This document shows, piece by piece, positions 46,575-54,682 of a DNA stretch of 64,000 bases. The notes beneath the pieces are model-generated. The model was not told where the DNA came from, ran no database searches, and was given only the letters and a program-made list of their open reading frames with translations. The stretch is from Opitutaceae bacterium (GTDB taxonomy: Bacteria; Verrucomicrobiota; Verrucomicrobiia; Opitutales; Opitutaceae): the NCBI GenBank assembly GCA_016795545.1, contig JAEUGX010000015.1, forward strand, positions 34,036-98,035, in the 5' to 3' direction. The stretch's first letter is position 1; every line of letters begins with the position of its first letter. Position numbers and translations under genes: made by a program.

Positions 46575-46616
46575 CGTAGCCCTGCCCGGGAGGGCAGGGA
46601 TCAGCCAAGGCTGATC
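46575..46616. repeat. intergenic palindromic repeat (REP-like), copy 2, with second hairpin
   Basis: Bases 46575-46599 are the exact reverse complement of 32145-32169 (arms CCCTGCC/GGCAGGG). They are followed at once by GATCAGCCAAGGCTGATC (46599-46616), a second perfect hairpin with a 2-nt loop. The pair sits between the small ORF and the purine nucleoside phosphorylase gene. Confidence 0.65.
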
Positions 46617-46667
46617 CTCTCTGGAATGCAGCCGGCGGCCAGCGTTCCGCATCGCCCGCCGCTTGCG

Positions 46668-47501
46668 CTACATCAATCCCACCGCGGCCATCACGAGCTT
46701 CTCGAAGCCGGCGGCCCCGCGGGCGGCGTTTTCCAGCGTGTGGGCGTGCGAGAGTTTTTCTTCGGACAGGCCCGCGCCCATGTTGGTGATGCAGGAGACC
46801 CCCGTGACCCGCAGGCCGCAGTGGCGCGCGATGAGGCACTCGGGCACGCTCGACATCCCGACCGCGTCGCCGCCCCAGCCCTGCGCCATGCGGATCTCGG
46901 CGGGAGTCTCGAACGACGGGCCGCGGAAAGCCACGTAGACCCCCTCATGCAACGGCACGCCGACCTGCCGGGCGGCGGCCTTCACCTTGGCGCCGAGGTC
47001 GCGGTCCCAGGCGTCCGTCACCGGCACGAACCGCGGCCCGAACGCATCGTCATTGGGACCCACCAGCGGGTTCAGGCCCAGGAAATTGATGTGGTCGGTG
47101 ATCAGCATGAGCTCGCTGACCTTGATGTGCGCCCGCAGGCTGCCGGCGGCGTTGGACAGGAATAGCTTCTCAACCCCGACCGCCTTCAGGGTCCGGATCA
47201 TCGTCTTGAGGGGATACGGGTCGGATGTTTCGTAGAAATGCTTGCGTCCGTTGAGGATGATGACCGGCACGCCGCCCAGCTTGCCCACGATCAGGGTGCC
47301 CGCATGACCCGCCACGGTCAGGACCGGGAATCCCGGCAGGTCTCCGTAGGCGATCGTGGTGGGCTGCTCGACCCGCGCGGCCAGCCCGCCGAGGCCCGAC
47401 CCCAGCACGAGGGCGATCCGGGGTGCCAGGCCTCCGAGCGACGCGCCCACCTTCTCCGCCGACCTCCGGACATTCTCCCCATGCGCCTGCTGTTCGTTCA
47501 T
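46668..47501 (-). CDS. punA: purine nucleoside phosphorylase (trimeric, PNP type II)
   Basis: Cleaves purine nucleosides with phosphate for salvage, in the cytoplasm. It has 277 residues from ATG 47501; an ATG at 47510 is also possible. The phosphate-site LVLGSGLGGLA, HFYETSDPYPL, the NAAGSLRAHIKVSELMLITDHIN signature region (LSNAAGSLR; ITDHINF) and the late GMSSVPECLIARHCGLRV are typical. It is convergent with purL, and groups salvage beside de novo purine genes. Confidence 0.93.
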   Translation of the reverse strand: MNEQQAHGENVRRSAEKVGASLGGLAPRIALVLGSGLGGLAARVEQPTTIAYGDLPGFPVLTVAGHAGTLIVGKLGGVPVIILNGRKHFYETSDPYPLKTMIRTLKAVGVEKLFLSNAAGSLRAHIKVSELMLITDHINFLGLNPLVGPNDDAFGPRFVPVTDAWDRDLGAKVKAAARQVGVPLHEGVYVAFRGPSFETPAEIRMAQGWGGDAVGMSSVPECLIARHCGLRVTGVSCITNMGAGLSEEKLSHAHTLENAARGAAGFEKLVMAAVGLM

Positions 47502-47651
47502 GGGCCTCATTCTAGGCGAAAGCCCGTGACGGGAAAGCCCGCATTTGACCCGGCCCGCCGCCGCGCCCACCAGCTTGCCTCCCGACCGCCAAAGGGTTTC
47601 TTTTCCCCGTCGGCCCGCCGCGCGCGGCCGGCGTCGTCCTCCCCTCCTCCC

Positions 47652-48305
47652 ATGTTCATCGGTCACTTCGCGGTCGGCCTGGGCCTGAAACGGGCCGCAC
47701 CGACCGTCTCCCTCGGCACCCTCTTCCTCGGGGCGCAATTCATCGACCTGCTCTGGCCCTCGTTGCTGCTGGCCGGGGTGGAGCAAGCCGAACTGGCGCC
47801 GGGCGCGAAAGGCCCGCCGCTGGCTTTCACCCACTACCCGGTCTCGCACAGTCTCCTGATGGTGATCGTCTGGGCCGTGCTCTTCGGCGGCGGACACTAT
47901 GCCCTCCGCCGCCAGCTCCGGGGCGCCCTCGTGTGCGCGGCGGCGGTGGTCAGCCACTGGCTGCTGGACCTGCTGGTCCACCACCCCGACCTGCCCCTCT
48001 ATCCCGGCGACGGGCCGCGGCTGGGCCTCGGCCTGTGGAACTCGCTGCCGGCCTCGCTGGCGGTCGAACTGGCCCTCTTCGGCGCCGGCACCTGGCTCTA
48101 TGCCTGGTCCACCCGGGCGACCGACCGCGTCGGATCAATCGGCTTCTGGTCGCTGATCGTTTTTCTGCTCGTGATCCATGCGGGTAACATTTTCGGCGCC
48201 CCGCCGCCGAGCATCACCGCCGTGGCCTGGGTGGGCCAAGCCCAGTGGCTGCTGGTGCTCTGGGCCTATTGGGTCGACGCCCACCGCCGCCGAGCGGGCG
48301 CCTAG
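47652..48305 (+). CDS. YdjM-like membrane protein (COG1988-type metal-dependent hydrolase family)
   Basis: A 217-residue protein with about five membrane segments. His-rich motifs are placed as in the YdjM/COG1988 family: MFIGHFAVGLGLK, FTHYPVSHSLLM and VVSHWLLDLLVHHPDLPL. The family is annotated as inner-membrane metal-dependent hydrolases, but no activity is established. The ATG at 47652 follows a 150-bp divergent spacer from the phosphorylase gene. Confidence 0.8.
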   Translation: MFIGHFAVGLGLKRAAPTVSLGTLFLGAQFIDLLWPSLLLAGVEQAELAPGAKGPPLAFTHYPVSHSLLMVIVWAVLFGGGHYALRRQLRGALVCAAAVVSHWLLDLLVHHPDLPLYPGDGPRLGLGLWNSLPASLAVELALFGAGTWLYAWSTRATDRVGSIGFWSLIVFLLVIHAGNIFGAPPPSITAVAWVGQAQWLLVLWAYWVDAHRRRAGA

Positions 48306-48368
48306 CCAAGGCCGATGAAGCCGTCCCGCCGCCGGGCGCGGAATGCGGGACGGAACCGCCGCGAGGTG

Positions 48369-49160
48369 CTAGGGCTTCAGCCGCACTTGGCTGGCCTCGA
48401 CGCGCGTGCGGCCGTTCTCCACCCGCGCACTGAGCGTGACGGTGGCGGACATGCCCTCCTGCTGGAAAACGCGATGGATGCCCTCCGCGCCGTCCTCGGC
48501 CGCCGTCTGCCGGTAGCCGGACGCCGCCAGTCGCGCCGCAAAGAACGCCGCCACTGCTTCGGGCGAATCGCTCGTCTCGAAAATCTGCTGGGCGGTCGAC
48601 AGGGCGCCCAGGGTCTGCTGCGACGATTCCAGCGTCCGCGCCCCGCCGCCGGTGTAGACCGGGAAGTCGGCCGGGAAATTCTTCAATCCGGCGCCGGCCG
48701 CCGCCGGCCCGCCGGAAGCGGAGCCCGAGGCACTGGCGCTCGCCGACGCCGACGTGCTGGCGGAGCCGGCCTTGACCGGCACGCCCTTGCCCTGCGCGAT
48801 GCGCTCCAGGAGGGATTCCAGGTGGTCCAGGTTGATGTCGCGGGCGTCGAGCTTCACGGTCTCGCCCGTCTTCTTGTTCCGCAGGACGATCGTGCCCGCC
48901 TCGAGATCCTTGGACACCACCTCCACGCCCGGCTTCAGGGCGGCCGCGATCGAGAGGGCGGTGATCTCCGGATTCTTCTCGGACTCGGCGACGAACGTGT
49001 TGGCCTTCTTGCCCAGGTACAGGCAGGTCGCCACGCAGCTGCCGAGCAGCAGCAGGATGAGGCCGAGCACGACGCACAGGACGATGACCAGCGTGTTGCT
49101 TTTCTTGGCGGGCGCCGGAGCGGGCGCGGCAGGAGCGGGTGAAGGGGTTTCGTTGGGCAT
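48369..49160 (-). CDS. single-pass membrane protein with periplasmic domain, function unknown
   Basis: A 263-residue protein. A Pro/Ala/Lys N-terminus is followed by one membrane helix (TLVIVLCVVLGLILLLLGSC, about 23-42) and an extracytoplasmic part. A serine/alanine low-complexity run (about residues 130-152) separates two globular segments. The first (GTIVLRNKKTGETVKLDARD) reads like a beta-strand domain and the second like a small alpha/beta fold. I do not recognise a family. It is divergent from the MATE exporter gene. Confidence 0.65.
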   Translation of the reverse strand: MPNETPSPAPAAPAPAPAKKSNTLVIVLCVVLGLILLLLGSCVATCLYLGKKANTFVAESEKNPEITALSIAAALKPGVEVVSKDLEAGTIVLRNKKTGETVKLDARDINLDHLESLLERIAQGKGVPVKAGSASTSASASASASGSASGGPAAAGAGLKNFPADFPVYTGGGARTLESSQQTLGALSTAQQIFETSDSPEAVAAFFAARLAASGYRQTAAEDGAEGIHRVFQQEGMSATVTLSARVENGRTRVEASQVRLKP

Positions 49161-49302
49161 GACAGGCTGGGGGTTTCCGTTTCCCTGTCCCTAGCCCTTA
49201 CCCCCCGAGGAAGCGAGCGCGAAGGCGACCGTCCGCGCGGCGCGGCCCGCACTGTTGTCTTGTGCACCCGGGGAAACTCGCCGACGTTCGGCGGCTTTTC
49301 CC

Positions 49303-50724
49303 ATGTCCGAGCCCGCCCCCGCCACCCCCTCCGACCCAGCCCAATCCTTCTGGGGCAGCGTCCGGCAGGCGCTGCGCGGGGAGCATCATGACTTCACCGC
49401 CCTGCCCCTGAACCGCGCCGTCCTGCTGCTGGCGGTGCCGATGGTGCTCGAGATGATCATGGAATCGCTGTTCGCGGTGGTGGACGTCTTCTGGGTGGCC
49501 CATCTCGGCCGGGAAGCCATCGCGGTCGTCGGCCTGACGGAGTCCATCATGACCCTGGTCTATGCGGTCGCCATCGGCATCTCCTTCGCCGCGACCGCCA
49601 TCGTGGCGCGGCGGATCGGCGAGGGCGACCCCGAGCGCGCGGCGCAGGCGGCGGGGCAGATCGTGCTGCTGGGCGTGGTCGTGTCCGCCGGACTCGGCGT
49701 GCTGCTCGCGTCGTTCGCGGCCGAGATCCTCCGGCTCATGGGCGCCGACGCGTCCGTCGTGACGCTCGGCACCGACTTCGCCCGGGTGATGCTCGGCGGC
49801 AACGCCACCGTCTTCCTGATCTTTCTCATCAACGCCATCTTCCGCGGCGCGGGTGACGCCGTGCTCGCGATGCGCACGCTGTGGCTGGCCAATGCCCTGA
49901 ACATCGTGCTCGGCCCCTGCTTCATCTTCGGCTGGGGCCCGCTGCCGGAGATGGGGGTCACGGGCGCCGCCGTCGGCACCAATATCGGCCGCGGCGTCGG
50001 CGTGCTCTACCAGCTCTGGCACCTGGCCGGCCACCGGAGCCGCGTGCGGGTGCGGCTGCGTCACCTGCGGCCCGACCTCGAGCTCATCACCAGCATCATG
50101 CGCACCGCCGGAAACGGCGTCGCGCAGCTGCTGATCAGCACGACCAGCTGGGTGGGCCTCTTCAAGATCCTGGCCGTGTTCGGCAGCTCGGCGCTGGCCG
50201 GCTACACGATCGCCATCCGGGTGGTGATGTTCGCCCTCATGCCCGCCTGGGGCCTGGCCAACGCCGGAGCCACCCTCGTCGGCCAGAACCTCGGCGCCGG
50301 CAAGCCCGACCGCGCCGAGGCCGCCGTGCGGATCGCCACCAAGTTCAACATGATCTTCCTCGGCGTCGTCGGACTGGTCTTCGTGATCGGCGCCCATCCC
50401 CTGGCCGGCCTGTTCACCTCGGACCCGGAGGTGCTGGCCCACGCCCGCCAGGCGCTGTGGGTCATCAGCCTCGCGTTCCCCCTTTACGCCGCCGGCATGT
50501 GCTTCGAGGGCGCGTTCAACGGCTCGGGCGACACCTGGACCCCCACCCGGCTCAACTTCTTCTGCCTCTGGCTCGGCCAGGTTCCGCTCGGCTGGGTGCT
50601 CGCCCGGCCGCTCGGGCTCGGCCCGCTCGGGGTGTACCTGGCCGTCACGATCTCCTTCTCCGCCCTCGCCCTCTGGGGCGCCGTGCTGTTCAAGCGCGGC
50701 CGGTGGAAGGAAAAGAAAGTTTGA
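49303..50724 (+). CDS. MATE-family multidrug/cation antiporter
   Basis: A 473-residue inner-membrane protein with about 12 hydrophobic segments and the MATE pattern: PMVLEMIMESLFAVVDVFWV, GISFAATAIVARRIGEGD, then GWGPLPEMGVTGAAVGTNIGR and LVGQNLGAGKPDRAE, the signature of the second half. Likely exports toxic cations or drugs with Na+ or H+ exchange. The ATG at 49303 fits the family; a start at 49255 would add an unrelated leader. Confidence 0.93.
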   Translation: MSEPAPATPSDPAQSFWGSVRQALRGEHHDFTALPLNRAVLLLAVPMVLEMIMESLFAVVDVFWVAHLGREAIAVVGLTESIMTLVYAVAIGISFAATAIVARRIGEGDPERAAQAAGQIVLLGVVVSAGLGVLLASFAAEILRLMGADASVVTLGTDFARVMLGGNATVFLIFLINAIFRGAGDAVLAMRTLWLANALNIVLGPCFIFGWGPLPEMGVTGAAVGTNIGRGVGVLYQLWHLAGHRSRVRVRLRHLRPDLELITSIMRTAGNGVAQLLISTTSWVGLFKILAVFGSSALAGYTIAIRVVMFALMPAWGLANAGATLVGQNLGAGKPDRAEAAVRIATKFNMIFLGVVGLVFVIGAHPLAGLFTSDPEVLAHARQALWVISLAFPLYAAGMCFEGAFNGSGDTWTPTRLNFFCLWLGQVPLGWVLARPLGLGPLGVYLAVTISFSALALWGAVLFKRGRWKEKKV

Positions 50725-50782
50725 GCCGGACCCGGGCGGCGGAAAGCCCCTCACTCACTCGCAACGGAAGGTACGCCAACGT

Positions 50783-51112
50783 TCATCGCTCCGGCCGCTC
50801 CCGGCTCTTTCCCAGCAGCCAGATCGTGGCCGGCACGCTGAACGCCATGCTCCCGACCAGCGAGAGCAAGACGAACCATCGTCCCGTCGGCCGACGCACC
50901 CCCGTCCGGCCCAGCAGCCAGGCGAAAAAAAACATCAGGAAAAACGCCTCGGCCACGAAGACCAGCGCCACCGGGTTGGCCAGCGCGGCTCGTACCGCCG
51001 CCGGTTCGGCGAACAGATAATACAGGAATATCCCGTTGGGCACGAGGAGGCCAAGGGCCGCCAAACCGGCGAGCACCCTGGCCTCCAAGGCGGTGAGCGT
51101 GATCGGCTGCAT
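50783..51112 (-). CDS. small DUF2834-like membrane protein
   Basis: A 109-residue protein with three hydrophobic segments (VLAGLAALGLLVPNGIFLYYL, ALVFVAEAFFLMFFFAWLL, FVLLSLVGSMAFSVPATIWLL). The pattern resembles DUF2834. The start is ATG 51112 (MQPITL); a TTG at 51118 is less likely. It lies 24 bp after the doxX stop on the same strand, so it is probably in the same MarR-controlled operon. Confidence 0.7.
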   Translation of the reverse strand: MQPITLTALEARVLAGLAALGLLVPNGIFLYYLFAEPAAVRAALANPVALVFVAEAFFLMFFFAWLLGRTGVRRPTGRWFVLLSLVGSMAFSVPATIWLLGKSRERPER

Positions 51113-51136
51113 GGGCAACGAGCTGGATGCCGGCGC

Positions 51137-51589
51137 TTATTTGCGCAGAAGCGAGTCCACCGACAGCTTGCCACCGCCCAGGATCAGCAGGGCGACCACG
51201 ATGCCCAGCGCCAGCAGGTGAAACTCGAAACCCTCGCCCTTCTGCGCGCCGGTCCAGTTCATGAAGAAGCCGTTCGGCCAGTGCTGCGCCGCCGCCACGA
51301 CCATGACCCCGCCGACACCGAGCGCCGCCAGCCGCGTGCCGAAGCCCGCGATCAGCATCAGGCCCCCGAGCGATTCGGCCAGGATCGCCAGGAACGCAAA
51401 GATCCACGGCGCGCCGACATTGGTGGTGAGATAGCCCATGGTGGCCTTGAAGCCGTAGCCGCCAAACCAACCGACGGTCTTCTGCAGGCCATGCGGGAGG
51501 ATCATGACGCCGAGCGCCAGCCGCAGGACGGTCGGCGCGAATGAGTCGCCGGTGGCGACGAGGGATTGAAACCAGGATGATAGTTGCAT
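51137..51589 (-). CDS. DoxX-family membrane protein
   Basis: A 150-residue DoxX-family protein with four membrane segments and the usual LRLALGVMILPHGLQK start, GFGTRLAALGVGGVMVVA and the late ALGIVVALLILGGG. Such proteins often accompany redox or thiol-stress responses. The ATG at 51589 lies inside palindrome 1 (51581-51598); an upstream in-frame TTG at 51625 is in palindrome 2. It is divergent from a MarR regulator. Confidence 0.87.
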   Translation of the reverse strand: MQLSSWFQSLVATGDSFAPTVLRLALGVMILPHGLQKTVGWFGGYGFKATMGYLTTNVGAPWIFAFLAILAESLGGLMLIAGFGTRLAALGVGGVMVVAAAQHWPNGFFMNWTGAQKGEGFEFHLLALGIVVALLILGGGKLSVDSLLRK

Positions 51590-51628
51590 ACGCAACCAAT
51601 CTGGTAATTGTAGTTGTATATGCAACTA
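51581..51628. promoter_or_regulatory. two matching palindromic operator candidates between doxX and marR-type gene
   Basis: Site 1 is 51581-51598 and site 2 is 51611-51628. Both fit TAGTTGYATAYGCAACYA, and the centres are exactly 30 bp apart (about three helical turns). Site 2 has perfect TAGTTG/CAACTA arms. Placement in the divergent 59-bp spacer and over the doxX start is what an autoregulated MarR operator pair would show. Confidence 0.7.
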
Positions 51629-51648
51629 AAATCTTCAGCAATCCGCGC

Positions 51649-52122
51649 ATGAAGCCCGACCTCCCGCCGTCCCACCTCGAAGCCTGGCGCCAGTATTATT
51701 CCTCGTTCTGGCGGGTTTACGCCGCCATCGAGGCCGACCTGGCCGCGGCCGGGCTGCCTTCGCTCAGCTGGTACGACGCCCTGTACGAGCTTTACCTGGC
51801 TCCCGACCGGCATTTGCGCATGAGCGAGCTGGCCCGGAGCGCGCTGCTCAGCCGCAGCGGCCTGACGCGCCTGGTGGACCGCCTGGAGCAGGAGCGGCTG
51901 ATCGAACGCCGTTCCTGTCCGTCCGACGGCCGCGTCCAGCACGCCCGGCTCACGGACAAAGGCGTGGACGTGCTGCGCCGGATCTGGCCGGTCTACCGGG
52001 CGGGCATTGCCCGGCATTTCGCCGCGAACTGCAGCGACGCCGAGGCCCGGGCCATCGCGGCGGTCTTCTCGCGGGTGAATGCCGCGATCCGGCCGCCAGA
52101 GCCAAAAGCCGTTGCGCGATGA
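51649..52122 (+). CDS. MarR-family transcriptional regulator
   Basis: A 157-residue winged-helix regulator. The recognition region reads MSELARSALLSRSGLTRLVDRLEQ and the wing RRSCPSDGRVQHARLTDKG, with the MarR Asp-x-Arg signature (SDGR). The start is ATG 51649; the longer frame to 51541 would run through the operator palindromes. It probably represses itself and the divergent doxX-DUF2834 genes through those sites. The ligand is unknown; no conserved redox Cys is obvious. Confidence 0.92.
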   Translation: MKPDLPPSHLEAWRQYYSSFWRVYAAIEADLAAAGLPSLSWYDALYELYLAPDRHLRMSELARSALLSRSGLTRLVDRLEQERLIERRSCPSDGRVQHARLTDKGVDVLRRIWPVYRAGIARHFAANCSDAEARAIAAVFSRVNAAIRPPEPKAVAR

Positions 52123-52210
52123 GCGGGAAGCGTCGCCCGGAAAGGACGTGAAGCTCAGAAATGGAGGAAAGAATTTCCGCCTTGCGCTTCGTGGTTCCCC
52201 CCTCTCTCCC

Positions 52211-52284
52211 GTAGCCCGCCCAGGCGGACCGGGCTCGGCCGTCCGACCTGATCGTCGCTTCAACCGCAGGAGTCCGGCTGAGCC
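52211..52284. repeat. intergenic repeat region, copy B
   Basis: GTAGCCCGCC...GGACCGGGCT (52211-52235) forms an imperfect hairpin. At 52262-52284 the unit ACCGCAGGAGTCCGGCTGAG matches the unit at 2974-2996 at most positions. No gene is seen in the 52123-52347 gap. Confidence 0.45.
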
Positions 52285-52347
52285 AGAACCGGTCCGACCG
52301 TGATCTTTCGCATTGGCGGACCGTCGGTTCCCCGGGATAGTGCCGCG

Positions 52348-53589
52348 ATGCAGATCGACACCGCCGACTTGCTCGAACGGTTTCTCCGCTACGTGCGCCT
52401 CGACACGCGCAGCCTGGCGGAATCGTCCACCACGCCGAGCACGCCCGGACAGTGGGACCTCCTCCGGCTGCTCGAGCAGGAGCTGCGCGCGCTGGGCCTG
52501 GCCGACGTCGTGCTGACCGAGCACGGCTACCTGCTCGCGACCCTGCCGGCCACGTCGCCCCGGCCGGTGCCGGTCGTCGCCTGGTTCGCCCATGTCGACA
52601 CCGCCCCGAACCTGCCCGGCGCGGCGAAGCCGATCGTGCACCGCGCCTACGACGGCCGCCCGATCACGCTGCCCGACGACCCGGCGCAGCGGCTGAGCGT
52701 CGAGTCGATCCCGGCGCTCCGCGGCGCGATCGGCCACGACCTCATCACTGCCGGCGGCACCACCCTGCTCGGCGCCGACGACAAGGCCGGCGTGGCGACG
52801 GTGATGGCCGCCGTCCGCCACCTGCTCCGGCATCCCGGCATCCCCCACGGCCGGATCCGCGTGTGCTTCAATCCCGACGAGGAGATCGCCCGCGGGGTCG
52901 ACCGGCTCGACCTCGCGCAGCTCGGGGCCGACTACGCCTACACGCTCGACGGCGAGAGCCCGGGCGACATCGACTACGAGACGTTCAGCGCCGACACGGC
53001 CACCCTGGAGATCCACGGGGTCTCCTCCCATCCCGGCTGGGCCAAGGACGTCATGGTCAACGCCGCGCGCCTCGCCGGACGATTCCTGGCGGCGCTGCCC
53101 ATGACGCTCGCGCCCGAGCGCACGGACGGCCGCGAGGGTTTCATCCACCCGGTCGAGTGCACCGGCTCCGCCGAACACGCGCGGGTGCGGATGATCCTGC
53201 GCGACTTCGAGCTCGCCGGACTCGCCGCCCAGCGCGCCCTGCTCGAGAGCCTCGCCGCCGACCTCCGGAGCGCGGAGCCGCGGGCGCGGGTCGAACTCAC
53301 GTTCACCGAGCAGTACCGCAACATGCGCTACTGGCTCGAGCGGGACCAGCGGCCCGTCGAGTTCGGCCGCGAGGCGATCCGCCGCGCCGGCCTGACCCCG
53401 CGCTCGCACCCCGTCCGCGGGGGCACCGACGGCTCCCGGCTCACGCAGCGCGGCCTCCCGACCCCGAACCTCTTCTGCGGCATGCACGAGGTCCACAGCC
53501 CGCGCGAATGGGTCAGCCTGCAGGACATGGCGAAGGCGGTTGAAACGCTTGTGCATCTGGCCCAGATCTGGGAGGAAAAGTCCTCCTGA
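52348..53589 (+). CDS. pepT: PepT, peptidase T (tripeptide aminopeptidase)
   Basis: A cytosolic zinc aminopeptidase that removes the N-terminal residue of tripeptides; M20 family, 413 residues from ATG 52348 (E. coli PepT is 408). Metal and catalytic motifs: WFAHVDTAPN (His, Asp), LLGADDKAGVA (bridging Asp), FNPDEEIARGVD (Glu pair) and the late FCGMHEVHSPREW (His). GGTDGSRLTQRGLPTPNLF is the PepT-specific end region. It ends 17 bp before a small lipoprotein gene. Confidence 0.94.
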   Translation: MQIDTADLLERFLRYVRLDTRSLAESSTTPSTPGQWDLLRLLEQELRALGLADVVLTEHGYLLATLPATSPRPVPVVAWFAHVDTAPNLPGAAKPIVHRAYDGRPITLPDDPAQRLSVESIPALRGAIGHDLITAGGTTLLGADDKAGVATVMAAVRHLLRHPGIPHGRIRVCFNPDEEIARGVDRLDLAQLGADYAYTLDGESPGDIDYETFSADTATLEIHGVSSHPGWAKDVMVNAARLAGRFLAALPMTLAPERTDGREGFIHPVECTGSAEHARVRMILRDFELAGLAAQRALLESLAADLRSAEPRARVELTFTEQYRNMRYWLERDQRPVEFGREAIRRAGLTPRSHPVRGGTDGSRLTQRGLPTPNLFCGMHEVHSPREWVSLQDMAKAVETLVHLAQIWEEKSS

Positions 53590-53606
53590 GCCCCGCGATT
53601 CCCGCC

Positions 53607-54041
53607 ATGACCCTGCCGCTTGCCCGTACTCTTCCCCCCTGCCTCGCCGCGCTGGCCCTGCTGCTCGGCGGATGCGCGACCTATGACACCGACGTGGCGC
53701 GCGGCCGCAGCCTGGCCGGCATCAAGAAGTACTTCGTCGTGAGCAATCTCAACGACAACCACGCCCTCGACCACCACCTCGCCGCCAGCCTCCGGGCGCG
53801 TGGGTTCGAGGCCGAGGTCGGCCCCCTGACCATGATGCCGGACGACACCCAGGCCGTCGTAACCTACCAGGACCACTGGGCCTGGGACTTCGGCGATCAC
53901 CTCACCTTCTTCCGGCTCCACGTGCGGGAGCCCCACCTCCGCCAGCCGTTCGCCACGATCACCTTCACCGCCCGCGTGCCGCTGCGCGAGAAACCCACCG
54001 TCACCGTCGACCGACTGATCGGCCGTCTGCTGGAGCAATAG
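53607..54041 (+). CDS. small lipoprotein, function unknown
   Basis: A 144-residue protein with a lipoprotein signal ending in LLLGGC (lipid-modified Cys23). The mature part (about 120 residues) reads YFVVSNLNDNHALDHHLAAS and TYQDHWAWDFGDHLTFFRLH, an alpha/beta pattern seen in DUF4136-like or similar envelope lipoproteins. The family is not certain. It may be co-transcribed with pepT. Confidence 0.75.
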   Translation: MTLPLARTLPPCLAALALLLGGCATYDTDVARGRSLAGIKKYFVVSNLNDNHALDHHLAASLRARGFEAEVGPLTMMPDDTQAVVTYQDHWAWDFGDHLTFFRLHVREPHLRQPFATITFTARVPLREKPTVTVDRLIGRLLEQ

Positions 54042-54057
54042 CCGGCGGCCGCCGCCG

Positions 54058-54627
54058 CTACCGCGCGAAGACCGCCGCGCGCTCCGCCGCGGTCAGCTCC
54101 CGCCACCGTCCGGGCGCCAGCCCGTCGAGCGCGAGCCCGCCGACGCGCACGCGGATCAACCGCAGCACCGGATGTCCCACCGCCGCCGCCATGCGCCGCA
54201 CCTGCCGGTTCTTGCCTTCAGTCAGCACCAGCGAGATCCAGCAGTCCGGGACCGTCAGGCGCACGCGCACCGGCGGGTCGCGCGGCGGCAGGGCGGGAGC
54301 CGGATCGAGCCGCCGCACCGCGCAGGGCCGCGTCGGCTGACCGCCGATCCGCACGCCGCCCGCCAGCCGGGCGAGCGCCTCCGCCGTCGGGATGCGCTCC
54401 ACCTGCGCCCAGTACTCGCGCGGATGGGCGGCCGCCGGATCAAGGAGACGGGAGTTGAGCCCGGCCTCGTCGGACAACAGCAGCAGCCCCTCCGAGTCCG
54501 CGTCGAGCCGCCCCAGCGCATAGGTGCGCGGCGGCAGCCCGAATTCCGCCAGCGTCCGCCAGCGCGAGCCGGGCTCGGGCGTGAACTGCGAGAGGACGCC
54601 GTAGGGTTTGTGCAGGGCCAGGAGCAC
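54058..54627 (-). CDS. RluE/RsuA-type pseudouridine synthase
   Basis: Isomerises uridine to pseudouridine in rRNA. It has 189 residues without an S4 domain, the RluE-like size. The catalytic Asp42 sits in GRLDADSEGLLLLS. The second conserved block is EGKNRQVRRMAAAVGHPVLR, and the N-terminal block is LALHKPYGVLSQF. RluE is the nearest match by size and motifs, but the modified base is not certain. It is convergent with the lipoprotein gene. Confidence 0.88.
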   Translation of the reverse strand: MLLALHKPYGVLSQFTPEPGSRWRTLAEFGLPPRTYALGRLDADSEGLLLLSDEAGLNSRLLDPAAAHPREYWAQVERIPTAEALARLAGGVRIGGQPTRPCAVRRLDPAPALPPRDPPVRVRLTVPDCWISLVLTEGKNRQVRRMAAAVGHPVLRLIRVRVGGLALDGLAPGRWRELTAAERAAVFAR

Positions 54628-54682
54628 GGCGCGTTGCTGCCCGATCCGCCGCGCGAAGTAAAGGCACGGCGCGCCCCGCTGG

